Program-made: the position numbers and the translations under genes | Assembly: GCA_026981645.1 (NCBI GenBank) | Contig: JALSII010000026.1 | Location: forward strand, 1-64,000 | DNA length: 64,000 nt | DNA from: Hyphomicrobiales bacterium | Lineage (GTDB): Bacteria > Pseudomonadota > Alphaproteobacteria > Rhizobiales > Devosiaceae | Direction: 5' to 3' | The notes under the pieces: model-generated | What the model was told of the DNA's origin: nothing | The model's input: only the letters and a program-made list of their open reading frames with translations | Databases searched by the model: none | Shown: piece after piece, positions 36,484 to 47,522 of the stretch | Layout: each line of letters begins with the position of its first letter | Position numbering within the stretch: the stretch's first letter is position 1

Positions 36484-38298
36484 ATGGCGCCACCGCTTCT
36501 TGCCCTGCAGAATGTTTCCCTGAGCTTTGGGGGTGCGCCTCTGCTCACTGAGGCTTCGCTCTCGGTTTCGCCCGGGGAGCGGGTTGCTCTTGTCGGGCGC
36601 AACGGTTCGGGAAAATCCACCCTGCTTAAAATTGCTGCGGGCATCATTGATTTTGATGACGGTACCCGTTTTGTTCAGCCCGGCGTGACCGTGAAATACC
36701 TGCCCCAGGAGCCTGACCTTGAGGGCTTTGCCACGACGCTGGACTATGTAACCAAGGGCCTGGGTCCCGGGCAGGATCCCTACTGCGCGCCTTATTTTCT
36801 TGAGCAGCTCGGGCTCACCGGAAACGAAAATCCGCGCGAGCTCTCGGGCGGTGAAAAACGCCGTGCCGCCCTTGCGCGGGTACTGGCCCCCGAGCCCGAC
36901 GTGCTTCTTCTGGATGAACCCACGAACCATCTCGACCTGCCCGCTATCGAATGGCTGGAATCTCAGCTTAAAACGACTAAATCTGCGCTGGTTCTCATCT
37001 CCCATGACCGCACGTTCCTCAAAGCCCTGTCGCGCAAGACGTTGTGGCTCGACGCCGGGCAAACCCGAGAGCTTATGCGCGGGTTTGAGCATTTCGAAAA
37101 ATGGCGCGACAGCGTGCTTGAAGAGGAGGAGCTTGCCCGCCACAAACTGGGGCGCAAGGTCGTGGCCGAGGAGCACTGGCTGCGCTACGGGGTCACTGCG
37201 CGCCGCAAACGCAATGTGCGCCGTCTCAAGCAGCTTAACCAGATGCGCGCGCACCACAGCGAACAAAGAAACCCCCGTTCCGAAATTAACATTAACGTTG
37301 CCGCTGGCAAACAAAGCGGCATGATCGTCATTGACGCCAAATCCGTTTCAAAAACAATTGGCAGCCGCACGCTGGTCAGGGATTTTTCCCTGCGTGTCCT
37401 CCGGGGCGATCGCGTGGCCATCGTTGGACCCAATGGTGCGGGAAAAACCACGCTGATAAACCTGCTCATCGGTAATCTGGCCCCGGACGCCGGGGAGGTC
37501 CGTCTGGGCACCAATATCGAACTTGCCCTGCTCGACCAGACCCGCTCGGCTCTTGCGCCCCAAACAAGCCTCAAGGATGCCCTGACCGGGGGCGGCAAGG
37601 ATACGGTTCTCATAAATGGGGTTCAAAAACATGTTATCGCCTATATGAAGGATTTTCTTTTCACCCCCGAACAGCTGATGACGCCACTCATCGCCCTGTC
37701 AGGCGGTGAACGCGCCCGGGTGATGCTGGCGCGGGCCTTGGCGCTGCCGTCAAATGTCCTTGTACTCGACGAGCCCACCAACGACCTTGATCTGGAAACG
37801 CTGGATCTGCTTCAGGAAACTATCGCCGAGTATGCCGGAACCGTTCTTGCGGTCAGCCACGATCGTGATTTCATCAACCGCGTTGCCACCATTACCATCA
37901 TCGCCGAGGGCGAGGGGCGCTGGACATCATATGCTGGGGGTTATGCTGATATGCTTGCCCTTCGCGGCGCAGGCGTATGTGCGCACCTGAAGGAGGGCGA
38001 AACAGGAAAGATAAAAAAACTGCCTGCTTCTCAACAGCATCAGCCCGTGCCAAAAAAACAAAAACTCTCTTTCAAGGAAAAGCATGCTCTTGAAACCCTG
38101 CCTGCCAGAATGGTGGAGCTGGAAGCCAGGATTGGCCATCTTGAAACCCGTCTTTCAGAAGCTGGCTTCTTTCAGAAAAACCCGGACGCCTTCACCTTGG
38201 CAGGCGATGAGTTGGCCCGCGCACGGGCCGAGCATGAGAAAATTGAGAACCAGTGGCTCGAATTAGAGATTTTACGCGAGGAAATCGAAGGAAATTAG
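36484..38298 (+). CDS. ABC-F family ATPase (Uup-like)
   Basis: This 604-residue protein has two ABC ATPase domains and no membrane segment, which defines the ABC-F class that acts on ribosomes. Walker A sequences are GRNGSGKST (about residue 40) and GPNGAGKTT (about 315); LSGGE and LLLDEPTNHLDL, then LSGGE and LVLDEPTNDLDLE, give the other ABC motifs. A charged linker joins the domains, and a C-terminal coiled coil (FKEKHALETLPARMVELEARIGHLETRL) matches the Uup DNA-binding arm. It is placed between dnaA and dnaN, on the same strand. Uup-type proteins affect translation and branched DNA. Confidence 0.9.
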   Translation: MAPPLLALQNVSLSFGGAPLLTEASLSVSPGERVALVGRNGSGKSTLLKIAAGIIDFDDGTRFVQPGVTVKYLPQEPDLEGFATTLDYVTKGLGPGQDPYCAPYFLEQLGLTGNENPRELSGGEKRRAALARVLAPEPDVLLLDEPTNHLDLPAIEWLESQLKTTKSALVLISHDRTFLKALSRKTLWLDAGQTRELMRGFEHFEKWRDSVLEEEELARHKLGRKVVAEEHWLRYGVTARRKRNVRRLKQLNQMRAHHSEQRNPRSEININVAAGKQSGMIVIDAKSVSKTIGSRTLVRDFSLRVLRGDRVAIVGPNGAGKTTLINLLIGNLAPDAGEVRLGTNIELALLDQTRSALAPQTSLKDALTGGGKDTVLINGVQKHVIAYMKDFLFTPEQLMTPLIALSGGERARVMLARALALPSNVLVLDEPTNDLDLETLDLLQETIAEYAGTVLAVSHDRDFINRVATITIIAEGEGRWTSYAGGYADMLALRGAGVCAHLKEGETGKIKKLPASQQHQPVPKKQKLSFKEKHALETLPARMVELEARIGHLETRLSEAGFFQKNPDAFTLAGDELARARAEHEKIENQWLELEILREEIEGN

Positions 38299-38452
38299 CC
38301 ATTATTGTTCGAACATCGTGAGCAATTCCTCGTTGGGTCTTGCCTTTTTTGCACTGGTGGGCAAGTTTCACTTCCCTTCATTTTTTTTGAGCTGTTTTCC
38401 CTTCGTGTAAAAGGGCAACAGGAAGGGGCATATTGATTAGGGGACTAAACGC

Positions 38453-39571
38453 ATGAAAGTGACGCTGGAACGTAACCATCTGCTCAAATCACTGGGCCAT
38501 GTTCACCGGGTGGTCGAGCGGCGGAATACCTATCCCATTCTTGCCAATGTGCTGATTGAGGCGTCTGATGGCGCACTGAAGCTGCGCGCTACCGACTTGG
38601 ATATTGAAGTGACCGAGACCGTTCCGGCAATGGTTGCAACGCCCGGCGCAACCACCGTTCCCGCCCACACCCTGTTTGAGATTGTGCGCAAACTGGCCGA
38701 TGGCGCAGAAGTGCATCTTGAAACGAGCGGGGATGAGCAGATGCGCATCACCTCGGGGCGTTCGCGGTTTTTTCTTTCTTGCCTGTCCCCCGACGGGTTC
38801 CCTGATTTGAAATCGGGCGATTTCCCCCATCAATTTTCGCTTCCCGCACCCGACCTGGCCGGGCTGATTGCACGCACCCAGTTTGCAATTTCCAACGAGG
38901 AAACCCGCTACTACCTCAATGGGATCTATTTTCATACCATTGAAGAGGATGGAAAGCCCCTTCTGCGCGCCGCTGCCACCGACGGACATCGGCTGGCGCG
39001 TACCGATATTGCAACGCCTGCGGGGGCCGAAGGCATGCCCGGTATTATCGTACCGCGCAAAACTGTGGCCGAAGTGCAAAAATTGCTCGATGGGGTGGAA
39101 GGTGATGTGGCGATAGAGCTCTCCGACACCAAAATCCGTATTTCCCTTGGCGAGGTGGTTCTGCTTTCCAAGCTCATCGAGGGGACTTTTCCCGATTATG
39201 AGCGCGTCATGCCCAAGAATAACGATAAGGAAATGCAGGTGGATACCGCCAGTTTTTCCGCTGCTGTTGACCGGGTTTCAACCATTGCTTCGGAGCGCGG
39301 CGGCAAGGCGGTGAAGCTCTCCCTTTCCGATGGACTGCTGGAACTCTCCGTCACCAACCCCGAGCATGGCAATGCGAGTGAAGAGCTGCCCGTGTCCTAT
39401 GAAGACGACAGTTTTGAAATCGGCTTTAATGCCCGCTATCTGCTTGATATTCTGGCTCAGATAAAATCTGAAAATGCGGTTTTTCTGTTTGGTGACAGTG
39501 GTGCGCCGACTCTCGTCAGCGACAAAAGCAAAGCCAACGCGGCTTATGTGCTGATGCCCATGCGGGTTTAA
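38453..39571 (+). CDS. dnaN: DNA polymerase III sliding clamp (beta subunit)
   Basis: DnaN forms the ring clamp that holds the polymerase on DNA. The three clamp domains are seen in MKVTLERNHLLKSLGHVHRVVERRNTYPILANVLIEA, then TQFAISNEETRYYLNGIYFH, and at the end AVFLFGDSGAPTLVSDKSKANAAYVLMPMRV, the binding pocket for clamp-binding peptides. The length is 372 residues. The start is ATG 38453, in a 154-base gap after the ABC-F gene that probably carries its own promoter. Confidence 0.98.
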   Translation: MKVTLERNHLLKSLGHVHRVVERRNTYPILANVLIEASDGALKLRATDLDIEVTETVPAMVATPGATTVPAHTLFEIVRKLADGAEVHLETSGDEQMRITSGRSRFFLSCLSPDGFPDLKSGDFPHQFSLPAPDLAGLIARTQFAISNEETRYYLNGIYFHTIEEDGKPLLRAAATDGHRLARTDIATPAGAEGMPGIIVPRKTVAEVQKLLDGVEGDVAIELSDTKIRISLGEVVLLSKLIEGTFPDYERVMPKNNDKEMQVDTASFSAAVDRVSTIASERGGKAVKLSLSDGLLELSVTNPEHGNASEELPVSYEDDSFEIGFNARYLLDILAQIKSENAVFLFGDSGAPTLVSDKSKANAAYVLMPMRV

Positions 39572-39640
39572 GCCAGATATTTTCATGTGAGAGCGGCCGG
39601 GCCTGCTAAAAAACCGAACAGGTGACCGGAACAGAAAGTT

Positions 39641-40765
39641 ATGGCAAAGCCAGACCGCTACATTTCCCGCCTTCGCCTGACCGGGTTTCGTAATTATTCA
39701 ACAGCAGCTCTGGACCTTGACCACCGCCATGTGGTGCTGACCGGTCCCAATGGCGCGGGAAAAACCAATGTCATTGAAGCCCTGTCTTTGCTTTCTCCCG
39801 GGCGGGGTTTGCGCGGAGCAGCTTTTGATACGCTGGCCCAAGCCGGGGGCGAGGGCTCGTGGGCGGTGGCCGCAACCATTGAAACGCCGGATGGACCTGT
39901 TGATATTGGCACCGGGAATGTTGGCGCCGGGAGTGGACGTCGTGTCCGTATCAACGGCGCCAGCGCCAAAGCGGTCGAAGACCTTGGCGCCTATCTTCGC
40001 CTGCTCTGGCTCACCCCGGCGATGGATGCTCTGTTCACTGGCCCCGCCACCGACCGCCGCCGCTTTCTGGATCGTCTGGTGATGACACTCATTCCCGGCC
40101 ATGGAGTATCGGTATCAGCCTTTGATAAGGCCATGCGCCAGCGCAATCGCCTTCTTGAGGACAATGCCGACCCTGGTTGGATTTCAGCCATTGAGTCCCA
40201 GATGGCCGGCTTTGCCGCCGCCATATATTTTGCCCGTACCGATGCCCTTGCCCACCTTCAGCATCTTGTGGCCACGGATATAGAAGGCGCATTCCCGTCC
40301 GCTCTTCTGGCTTTGACGCCTCTGTTTGGTGAGGATGAGAATTTTACCTCCTCAACCACCCTTGAGCAGGCCCTCATGGCCCACTGGCAGGACAGCCGCT
40401 ACGAGGACAGGGCCGCCCGGCGCACCCTGGTTGGACCCCACCGTGTTGATTTAAGCGTCACCCATGCGCAAAAAAACATGCCTGCGCGCCTGTGCTCAAC
40501 CGGCGAGCAAAAGGGCTTGCTCATCGGCCTGGTGCTTGCCCACGCCCGGCTTGTTGCCACCATGACCGGCATGACCCCGCTTATGCTGCTCGATGAAATT
40601 GCCGCGCATCTTGACCCTTTGCGCCGCGGTGCTCTGTTTGAAGCGCTTGAGCAACTCAACACCCAGGTCTGGATGACGGGTACCGATGCGGTTTTGTTTG
40701 AGGATTTGGGCCGCAATGCGCAAAAAATCACGGTTGCGGACGGCACCTTTGGCCGGATTGCCTGA
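39641..40765 (+). CDS. recF: DNA replication and repair protein RecF
   Basis: RecF is an SMC-like ATPase that loads RecA at gaps together with RecO and RecR. Walker A is TGPNGAGKTNVIEALSLLSPGRGLRGA; the ABC signature region STGEQKGLLIGLVLAHARL and Walker B MLLDEIAAHLDPLRRGAL are complete. The length is 374 residues. The dnaN-recF-gyrB order is standard. Nothing is unusual. Confidence 0.97.
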   Translation: MAKPDRYISRLRLTGFRNYSTAALDLDHRHVVLTGPNGAGKTNVIEALSLLSPGRGLRGAAFDTLAQAGGEGSWAVAATIETPDGPVDIGTGNVGAGSGRRVRINGASAKAVEDLGAYLRLLWLTPAMDALFTGPATDRRRFLDRLVMTLIPGHGVSVSAFDKAMRQRNRLLEDNADPGWISAIESQMAGFAAAIYFARTDALAHLQHLVATDIEGAFPSALLALTPLFGEDENFTSSTTLEQALMAHWQDSRYEDRAARRTLVGPHRVDLSVTHAQKNMPARLCSTGEQKGLLIGLVLAHARLVATMTGMTPLMLLDEIAAHLDPLRRGALFEALEQLNTQVWMTGTDAVLFEDLGRNAQKITVADGTFGRIA

Positions 40766-40786
40766 ATGCGCCGCCACAAGGGTTGA

Positions 40787-43342
<2,556 letters not shown>

Positions 43343-43344
43343 GA

Positions 43345-43482
43345 GTGTTGCCAGGATAAGTGCGTAGCGGTTATCCGGTTCGGCAACACGACCACCAACA
43401 AACAAGTGTTGCCAGGATAAGTGCGTAGCGGTTATCCGGTTCGGCAACACGACCACCAACAAACAAGCGTTGCCAGAATAAG
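43345..43482. repeat. Tandem 61-bp repeat with long inverted arms (2.3 copies)
   Basis: Two identical 61-bp units (43345-43405 and 43406-43466) are followed by a 16-base partial third (43467-43482, two mismatches). Each unit carries GTGTTGCC and GGATAA on the left and TTATCC and GGCAACAC on the right, so each can form a double-stemmed hairpin. It begins 3 bases after the gyrB stop. It may act as a terminator or be a mobile-like intergenic palindrome. Confidence 0.85.
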
Positions 43483-43483
43483 C

Positions 43484-43503
43484 AGCCTGTCGGTGTGAGA
43501 CTG
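43484..43503. repeat. Single copy of the GTCGGCGTGAGACTG repeat
   Basis: AGCCTGTCGGTGTGAGACTG matches the two tandem copies at 45993-46044 with one difference. It lies one base after the 61-bp repeat array and overlaps the palindrome CTGGATAATCCAG (43501-43513). Confidence 0.6.
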
Positions 43504-43540
43504 GATAATCCAGCTCCGTCACTGCGCCTTGGCAGTCCAT

Positions 43541-43564
43541 AAACCCTGAAAAAGAATAGGGTTT
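43541..43564. terminator. Hairpin after gyrB
   Basis: AAACCCT at 43541-43547 pairs perfectly with AGGGTTT at 43558-43564 around a 10-base loop. It may be a terminator for either direction, although the T-run is short. Confidence 0.4.
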
Positions 43565-43591
43565 GGTCTGGATTGCCACGCGTCTTTCTAT

Positions 43592-43652
43592 ATGCCGCAT
43601 TGAAAACAGCACCCCAATCCCCCTTGTTGGGAGGGCCGGGGTGGGGCGGCAT
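43592..43652. repeat. Large G/C-rich palindrome upstream of the penicillin-binding protein gene
   Basis: Outer arms ATGCCGC (43592-43598) and GCGGCAT (43646-43652) enclose an imperfect inverted repeat of C-runs (43612-43623) and G-runs (43629-43646). This resembles the C-run/G-run palindromes common in Hyphomicrobiales intergenic DNA. The interval 43483-43857 holds no gene; this element, the hairpin at 43541 and the repeat at 43484 are all that is seen. Confidence 0.5.
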
Positions 43653-43857
43653 TACAAAAAGCAACATCCTTCGGTTCAGGCCCTGCCTGTCTCGTTCTTT
43701 TCGTCTGATGGCTTCCAACACGTAAAAACTTGTAAATGACACCCCATCAACGCTTGTGGCCTTAACCTCCCTTAAAGGGGCCACAATTAGCATGGATAGC
43801 CAGATATGGTCGGCCAAAGTGTCTGGATATTATGGCACTCCGGCTTGTCAGGGCAAA

Positions 43858-45948
43858 ATGGATATCAAACTGAACCCCAGTGACCGGATTGGTAGCTCCG
43901 CAAAACGCGGACGCAAACCCGCGCGCAAAAATTCCGGCACCCGCAGGGAGCCGTCCTTTAAGGCACGCGCCAGCGTCAATCCTCCTCCCGCCAAAGGTCG
44001 CGCAACAGCCAGAAAAGCCGCGCCGAAAAAACGTAGACGCGCCAGAAAGCCGCTGACTTTCTGGCGGGTCATCGGCAAACTGTTTTACTGGGGCATTGTG
44101 CTGGGCGTGTGGGCCGGCATTGCCGTTGCCGGTATCGTCATTTATTATGCGGTGCAATTACCCGCCTCCGACAGTTGGGCGGTGCCTGACCGGCCCGCCA
44201 ATATCCGCATTGTCGCCGCCAATGGCCAACTTATTTCGAATCGTGGAAAGATGGGGGGCGAGGCCGTTGCTTTTTATGAGTTGCCCGAATATGTGCCCGC
44301 TGCTGTTATTGCTATTGAAGACCGGCGCTATTTTGACCATTTTGGCATTGATATCATTGGTATAACAAGGGCACTCATCGGCAATATCCAGGCCGGGCGC
44401 ATCACCGCCGGAGGCTCCACCATCACCCAGCAGGTGGCCAAAAATCTGTTCCTGACACCGGACCAGAATCTGGGCCGCAAGGTGCAGGAGGCGTTGCTTG
44501 CCATCTGGCTGGAACGCAATTACACAAAAATTGAAATTATCGAGCTTTATCTCAACCGGGTTTATTTCGGGGCCGGGGCCTATGGCATCGAGGCCGCTTC
44601 CCAGCGCTATTTCGGTAAATCAGCCAGAAACCTTTCCCTTGGCGAGGCCGCCATCATGGCCGGGTTGCTCAAGGCCCCTTCGCGCCTCTCCCCGGACAAG
44701 AACCCCGAGGCTGCCGCTCAGCGCGCCCGGGTGGTTCTGGGCGCCATGGCCGAGGAGGGATATATTTCCCAGGCCGAAGCCCAGGCCGCCGCCATCGACC
44801 CCAACAAACGTATCCGCACCCGAGTTGCGGGGGCTGAATTTTACGTGGCCGACTGGGTGGAAAGCCTGATGGAATCTTACATCGGGACGGTGCCTAAAGA
44901 CGTCATCGTGACCACGACCATTGATTGGGACTTGCAGAAGTTTGCTGAATTTACCGTGCGCGAAATGGTCATAAAAAATGGCGAAGAGCGCAACTTCTCC
45001 CAAGGGGCGCTTGTGGCTATGAGCACGGATGGGGCTGTGCAGGCCATCGTTGGTGGTGTCGATTATACCGACAGTCAGTATAATCGGGCCATCACTGCCA
45101 GACGCCAGCCCGGCTCTTCGTTCAAGCCCATTGTCTATCTTGCCGCTCTTGAAGCGGGCTTCACCCCCGATACCATAGTTCAGGACGCACCTCTGGATTA
45201 TGAGGGCTGGCAGCCTGAAAACTATAACGGTCAGTATGCCGGTGATGTTACCCTGCGCCAGGCCATCGCCTATTCCCTGAATACGGTTGCAGCAAGGCTT
45301 GCCATCGCCGTCACCCCCGAAGCGGTCATAGACACCGCTTACCGGCTTGGCATTTCGTCTGAAATTCCTCCGGTGCCCTCCATAGCCCTTGGAACGGCAG
45401 GCGTTTCGCTTCTGGAGTTGACGGGGGCCTTTGCGCCCTTCGCCAATGGCGGAGCAGGTGTCATCCCCCACGTCATCACTTCCATCACCACCACCGAGGG
45501 AGAGGTGCTTTATCAGAGCATACCCGCCGGCCCGGGACAGGTTATTGCGCCCGAGCAGGTGGCAATGATGAACGATATGCTTGCCTCCGCCATTGAGATC
45601 GGTACCGGCAGAAGCGCCCATCTTCCCGGTTGGCCCATCGCCGGAAAAACCGGCACCACCCAGTCAAACCGCGATGCGGTGTTTGTGGGTTATACCTCAA
45701 GGCTTGTCACCGGTGTCTGGCTGGGAAATGACGATAACTCACCCATGACGCGAGTGGGCGGGGGCACGCTTCCGGTTGAAATATGGTCAGAGTTCATGAC
45801 CCGCGCCCATCAGGGGCTGGCGCCTGCCGGTCTGCCGGGTTCCTACGGCTATTCACCCCCCCTTGATATTGAGACGACCACCACCCCCGAGCCCGAACCG
45901 CAGAGGCGCACGCTGGTCGACCTTATAAACGACCTGTTCGGGAATTAG
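43858..45948 (+). CDS. Class A penicillin-binding protein (PBP1A-type, transglycosylase/transpeptidase)
   Basis: This bifunctional enzyme polymerises and crosslinks peptidoglycan in the periplasm. A very basic cytosolic tail (about 65 residues of Lys/Arg/Pro) precedes one transmembrane helix (WGIVLGVWAGIAVAGIVIYYAVQL). The GT51 domain has AIEDRRYFDHFGIDIIGI and GGSTITQQVAKNLFL; the transpeptidase domain has the SxxK serine in RQPGSSFKPIVYL, SxN in AYSLNT, and KTG in IAGKTGTTQSNRD. The start is unsure: ATG 43858 has AGGG close by, while ATG 43792 or GTG 43756 would lengthen the tail with unlike-coding residues. Confidence 0.9.
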   Translation: MDIKLNPSDRIGSSAKRGRKPARKNSGTRREPSFKARASVNPPPAKGRATARKAAPKKRRRARKPLTFWRVIGKLFYWGIVLGVWAGIAVAGIVIYYAVQLPASDSWAVPDRPANIRIVAANGQLISNRGKMGGEAVAFYELPEYVPAAVIAIEDRRYFDHFGIDIIGITRALIGNIQAGRITAGGSTITQQVAKNLFLTPDQNLGRKVQEALLAIWLERNYTKIEIIELYLNRVYFGAGAYGIEAASQRYFGKSARNLSLGEAAIMAGLLKAPSRLSPDKNPEAAAQRARVVLGAMAEEGYISQAEAQAAAIDPNKRIRTRVAGAEFYVADWVESLMESYIGTVPKDVIVTTTIDWDLQKFAEFTVREMVIKNGEERNFSQGALVAMSTDGAVQAIVGGVDYTDSQYNRAITARRQPGSSFKPIVYLAALEAGFTPDTIVQDAPLDYEGWQPENYNGQYAGDVTLRQAIAYSLNTVAARLAIAVTPEAVIDTAYRLGISSEIPPVPSIALGTAGVSLLELTGAFAPFANGGAGVIPHVITSITTTEGEVLYQSIPAGPGQVIAPEQVAMMNDMLASAIEIGTGRSAHLPGWPIAGKTGTTQSNRDAVFVGYTSRLVTGVWLGNDDNSPMTRVGGGTLPVEIWSEFMTRAHQGLAPAGLPGSYGYSPPLDIETTTTPEPEPQRRTLVDLINDLFGN

Positions 45949-45962
45949 GATCAGAACCCTAA
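45945..45962. repeat. Stop-linked palindrome copy at the penicillin-binding protein gene
   Basis: TTAGGATCAGAACCCTAA: its left arm contains the stop codon TAG (45946-45948), and the arms are the same as in the mutM copy but in reverse orientation. Another member of the family described in the findings. Confidence 0.5.
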
Positions 45963-45992
45963 GGCCTTGGCAGGGCCATTATCAGAGAAACC

Positions 45993-46044
45993 AGCCTGTC
46001 GGCGTGAGACTGCAGGAAAGCCCGTCGGCGTGAGACTGCAAGAA
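45993..46044. repeat. Two tandem 26-bp repeats
   Basis: Units at 45993-46018 and 46019-46044 differ at two bases and share GTCGGCGTGAGACTGCA. A third related copy is 2.5 kb away at 43484. They lie between the convergent ends of the penicillin-binding protein gene and the peptidase gene. Confidence 0.7.
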
Positions 46045-46047
46045 TCT

Positions 46048-46782
46048 CTAATTCCCCGCCTCATAAGCCATAAGAGCAGGGCCATGGGCTTTGAGCCAGG
46101 CACGCCCCGTCTCCATTTCCGGCAATGTCTGATATACGGTGGCCCAGAAGGCTTTGGAATGGTTCATTTCACGCCGGTGCGCCACTTCGTGGGCGGCCAC
46201 ATAGTCCAGCACGAAATCAGGGGCAAGGATAAGCCGCCAGTTATAATTGAGCACTCCCGCGCTTGAGCACGATCCCCAGCGGGTTGATTGCGAGCGCACA
46301 CGGACAGCCCTGAAGGTGACATCAAGCCGGGATGCATGAAAAGAAGAGCGCTCTTCAAGGGCAGAGCGCGCTTCGGATTTCAGCCAGTCGGTCAGCCTTC
46401 GGGCCAGATGATGTTCTCCGCCTGGCACCAGAAGGCCAGGCCCTTCTTCAGTTTCAAGAATCTTGACCTTTCCGCGCAGCTTCTCGCTGCTGATTATGCG
46501 TTTCAGATGCCCCCGGAATGGAATTTCTACTCCGTGGGCAAAATAGACCGGTTCCGGGTGATTTTTCAGGCGCTGGCTAAGCCAGTGCCGGTGTTTGTTC
46601 AAAAAAGCCTTTGCCTCTTTCCAGCATCCCGATTGCGGAACACTCAGAACCGGCTCTCCGGCTCGCGACAGTGACAGCCGGTAGTGGCGTGCGCATTTGT
46701 TTACGCGGATATTGACGCTTACCACCTGTCCGTCCACATTCAATTCGGCCCGCTCAGGCCAGGGTTCAGCGGCAAAGATCAT
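46048..46782 (-). CDS. SprT/YgjP-like zinc metallopeptidase (DUF45)
   Basis: This 244-residue protein belongs to the YgjP/M48-like metal-dependent hydrolases. The zinc motif HEVAHRREMNHSKAFW gives the two histidines and glutamate of HExxH, with a third histidine in NHSKAFW. The upstream SQSTRWGSCSSAGVLNYNWRLILAP is the family signature. It has no signal peptide, so it is cytosolic. The physiological target is unknown. It lies 113 bases after the DUF2852 gene on the same strand, with a terminator between. Confidence 0.88.
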   Translation of the reverse strand: MIFAAEPWPERAELNVDGQVVSVNIRVNKCARHYRLSLSRAGEPVLSVPQSGCWKEAKAFLNKHRHWLSQRLKNHPEPVYFAHGVEIPFRGHLKRIISSEKLRGKVKILETEEGPGLLVPGGEHHLARRLTDWLKSEARSALEERSSFHASRLDVTFRAVRVRSQSTRWGSCSSAGVLNYNWRLILAPDFVLDYVAAHEVAHRREMNHSKAFWATVYQTLPEMETGRAWLKAHGPALMAYEAGN

Positions 46783-46830
46783 CGGGTTAATCTACCTGGA
46801 AACAGCGATTCGGTATCGGGCAGAAGCATA

Positions 46831-46860
46831 ACAAAAAACGCCCCGCAAGTGAGGGGCGTT
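46831..46860 (-). terminator. Intrinsic terminator of the DUF2852 gene
   Basis: AACGCCCC (46837-46844) pairs with GGGGCGTT (46853-46860) around an 8-base loop. On the minus strand it is followed by six T residues (46833-46838 as A on the plus strand), so it ends transcription coming from 46896. Confidence 0.85.
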
Positions 46861-46895
46861 TCTTTGGCGGTCCATTTTGTCCGGGTAAAAAAAGC

Positions 46896-47360
46896 CTAAT
46901 CGCGCCCGGAGGCTTTCCCGGGACGGTAAGAGGCTTCAACCACTTCATCCGAAAAGCGCGAACCCGACTGGTTTTCGCCCCGGTTGCGCATAAAGCGGTC
47001 AAACTCTTCGCGGTCGCGGGCCATGTGCAGATTGTGCATGAAGTCCTGGAATTGATTGATTTCTTCGTCCAGCCGCTTGCGCTCCTCGTCCAGTCGCCTC
47101 ATTTGCTCTTCACGATATTCGTCAAAAGCGACGTTTCCGCTGGAGTGGCGGCGCCCACGGCGGCGGCCCTTGCCGCAGTTCCATGCTCCCTTTTGCTTGT
47201 GGATCCAGCGCTCCGCTTTTTCGGGCGAGCCTCCAAAACGCTCACCCCACAGGATGTAAGCGAGTACGGCCAAACCCAGAGGCCACCATAGAACGAACCC
47301 CAGAACCATCAGCGCGATGGTAATGAAGGACCATTCCGGTTTAATGATAGATGTGCTCAT
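46896..47360 (-). CDS. DUF2852 membrane protein
   Basis: This protein of 154 residues has one long hydrophobic segment (ITIALMVLGFVLWWPLGLAVLAYILWG), then a Trp/Gly/Arg-rich stretch and a charged coiled coil (FDEYREEQMRRLDEERKRLDEEINQFQDFMHNL) and an aspartate/arginine-rich tail. This is the DUF2852 architecture found across Alphaproteobacteria; its function is unknown. The ATG at 47360 has GGGAG 7 bases upstream. The frame stays open another 69 codons upstream, but that part is cysteine-rich and not conserved. Confidence 0.85.
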   Translation of the reverse strand: MSTSIIKPEWSFITIALMVLGFVLWWPLGLAVLAYILWGERFGGSPEKAERWIHKQKGAWNCGKGRRRGRRHSSGNVAFDEYREEQMRRLDEERKRLDEEINQFQDFMHNLHMARDREEFDRFMRNRGENQSGSRFSDEVVEASYRPGKASGRD

Positions 47361-47522
47361 TTTTTTCTCCCAATCTCGAACGCACCAGATGTGGGGACAA
47401 AAAAGTGCCCTGCAAGACAAAACTTTAATTTTTCGAGGCCTTGAAATGCACAAGCCGAACATCCATAGGAGCCTGGATTTTTCGGAAAAAGCCCACCAAA
47501 ACGCGCCAAAATCCGGTAACAA

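Noticed and set aside
43345-43482. Possible CRISPR array
   Set aside because: The units are directly adjacent with no unique spacers, only 2.3 copies exist, and no cas genes are near.
44620-45621. Minus-strand frame of 333 codons opposite the penicillin-binding protein gene
   Set aside because: It lies within a complete, motif-verified gene and has no recognisable domain.
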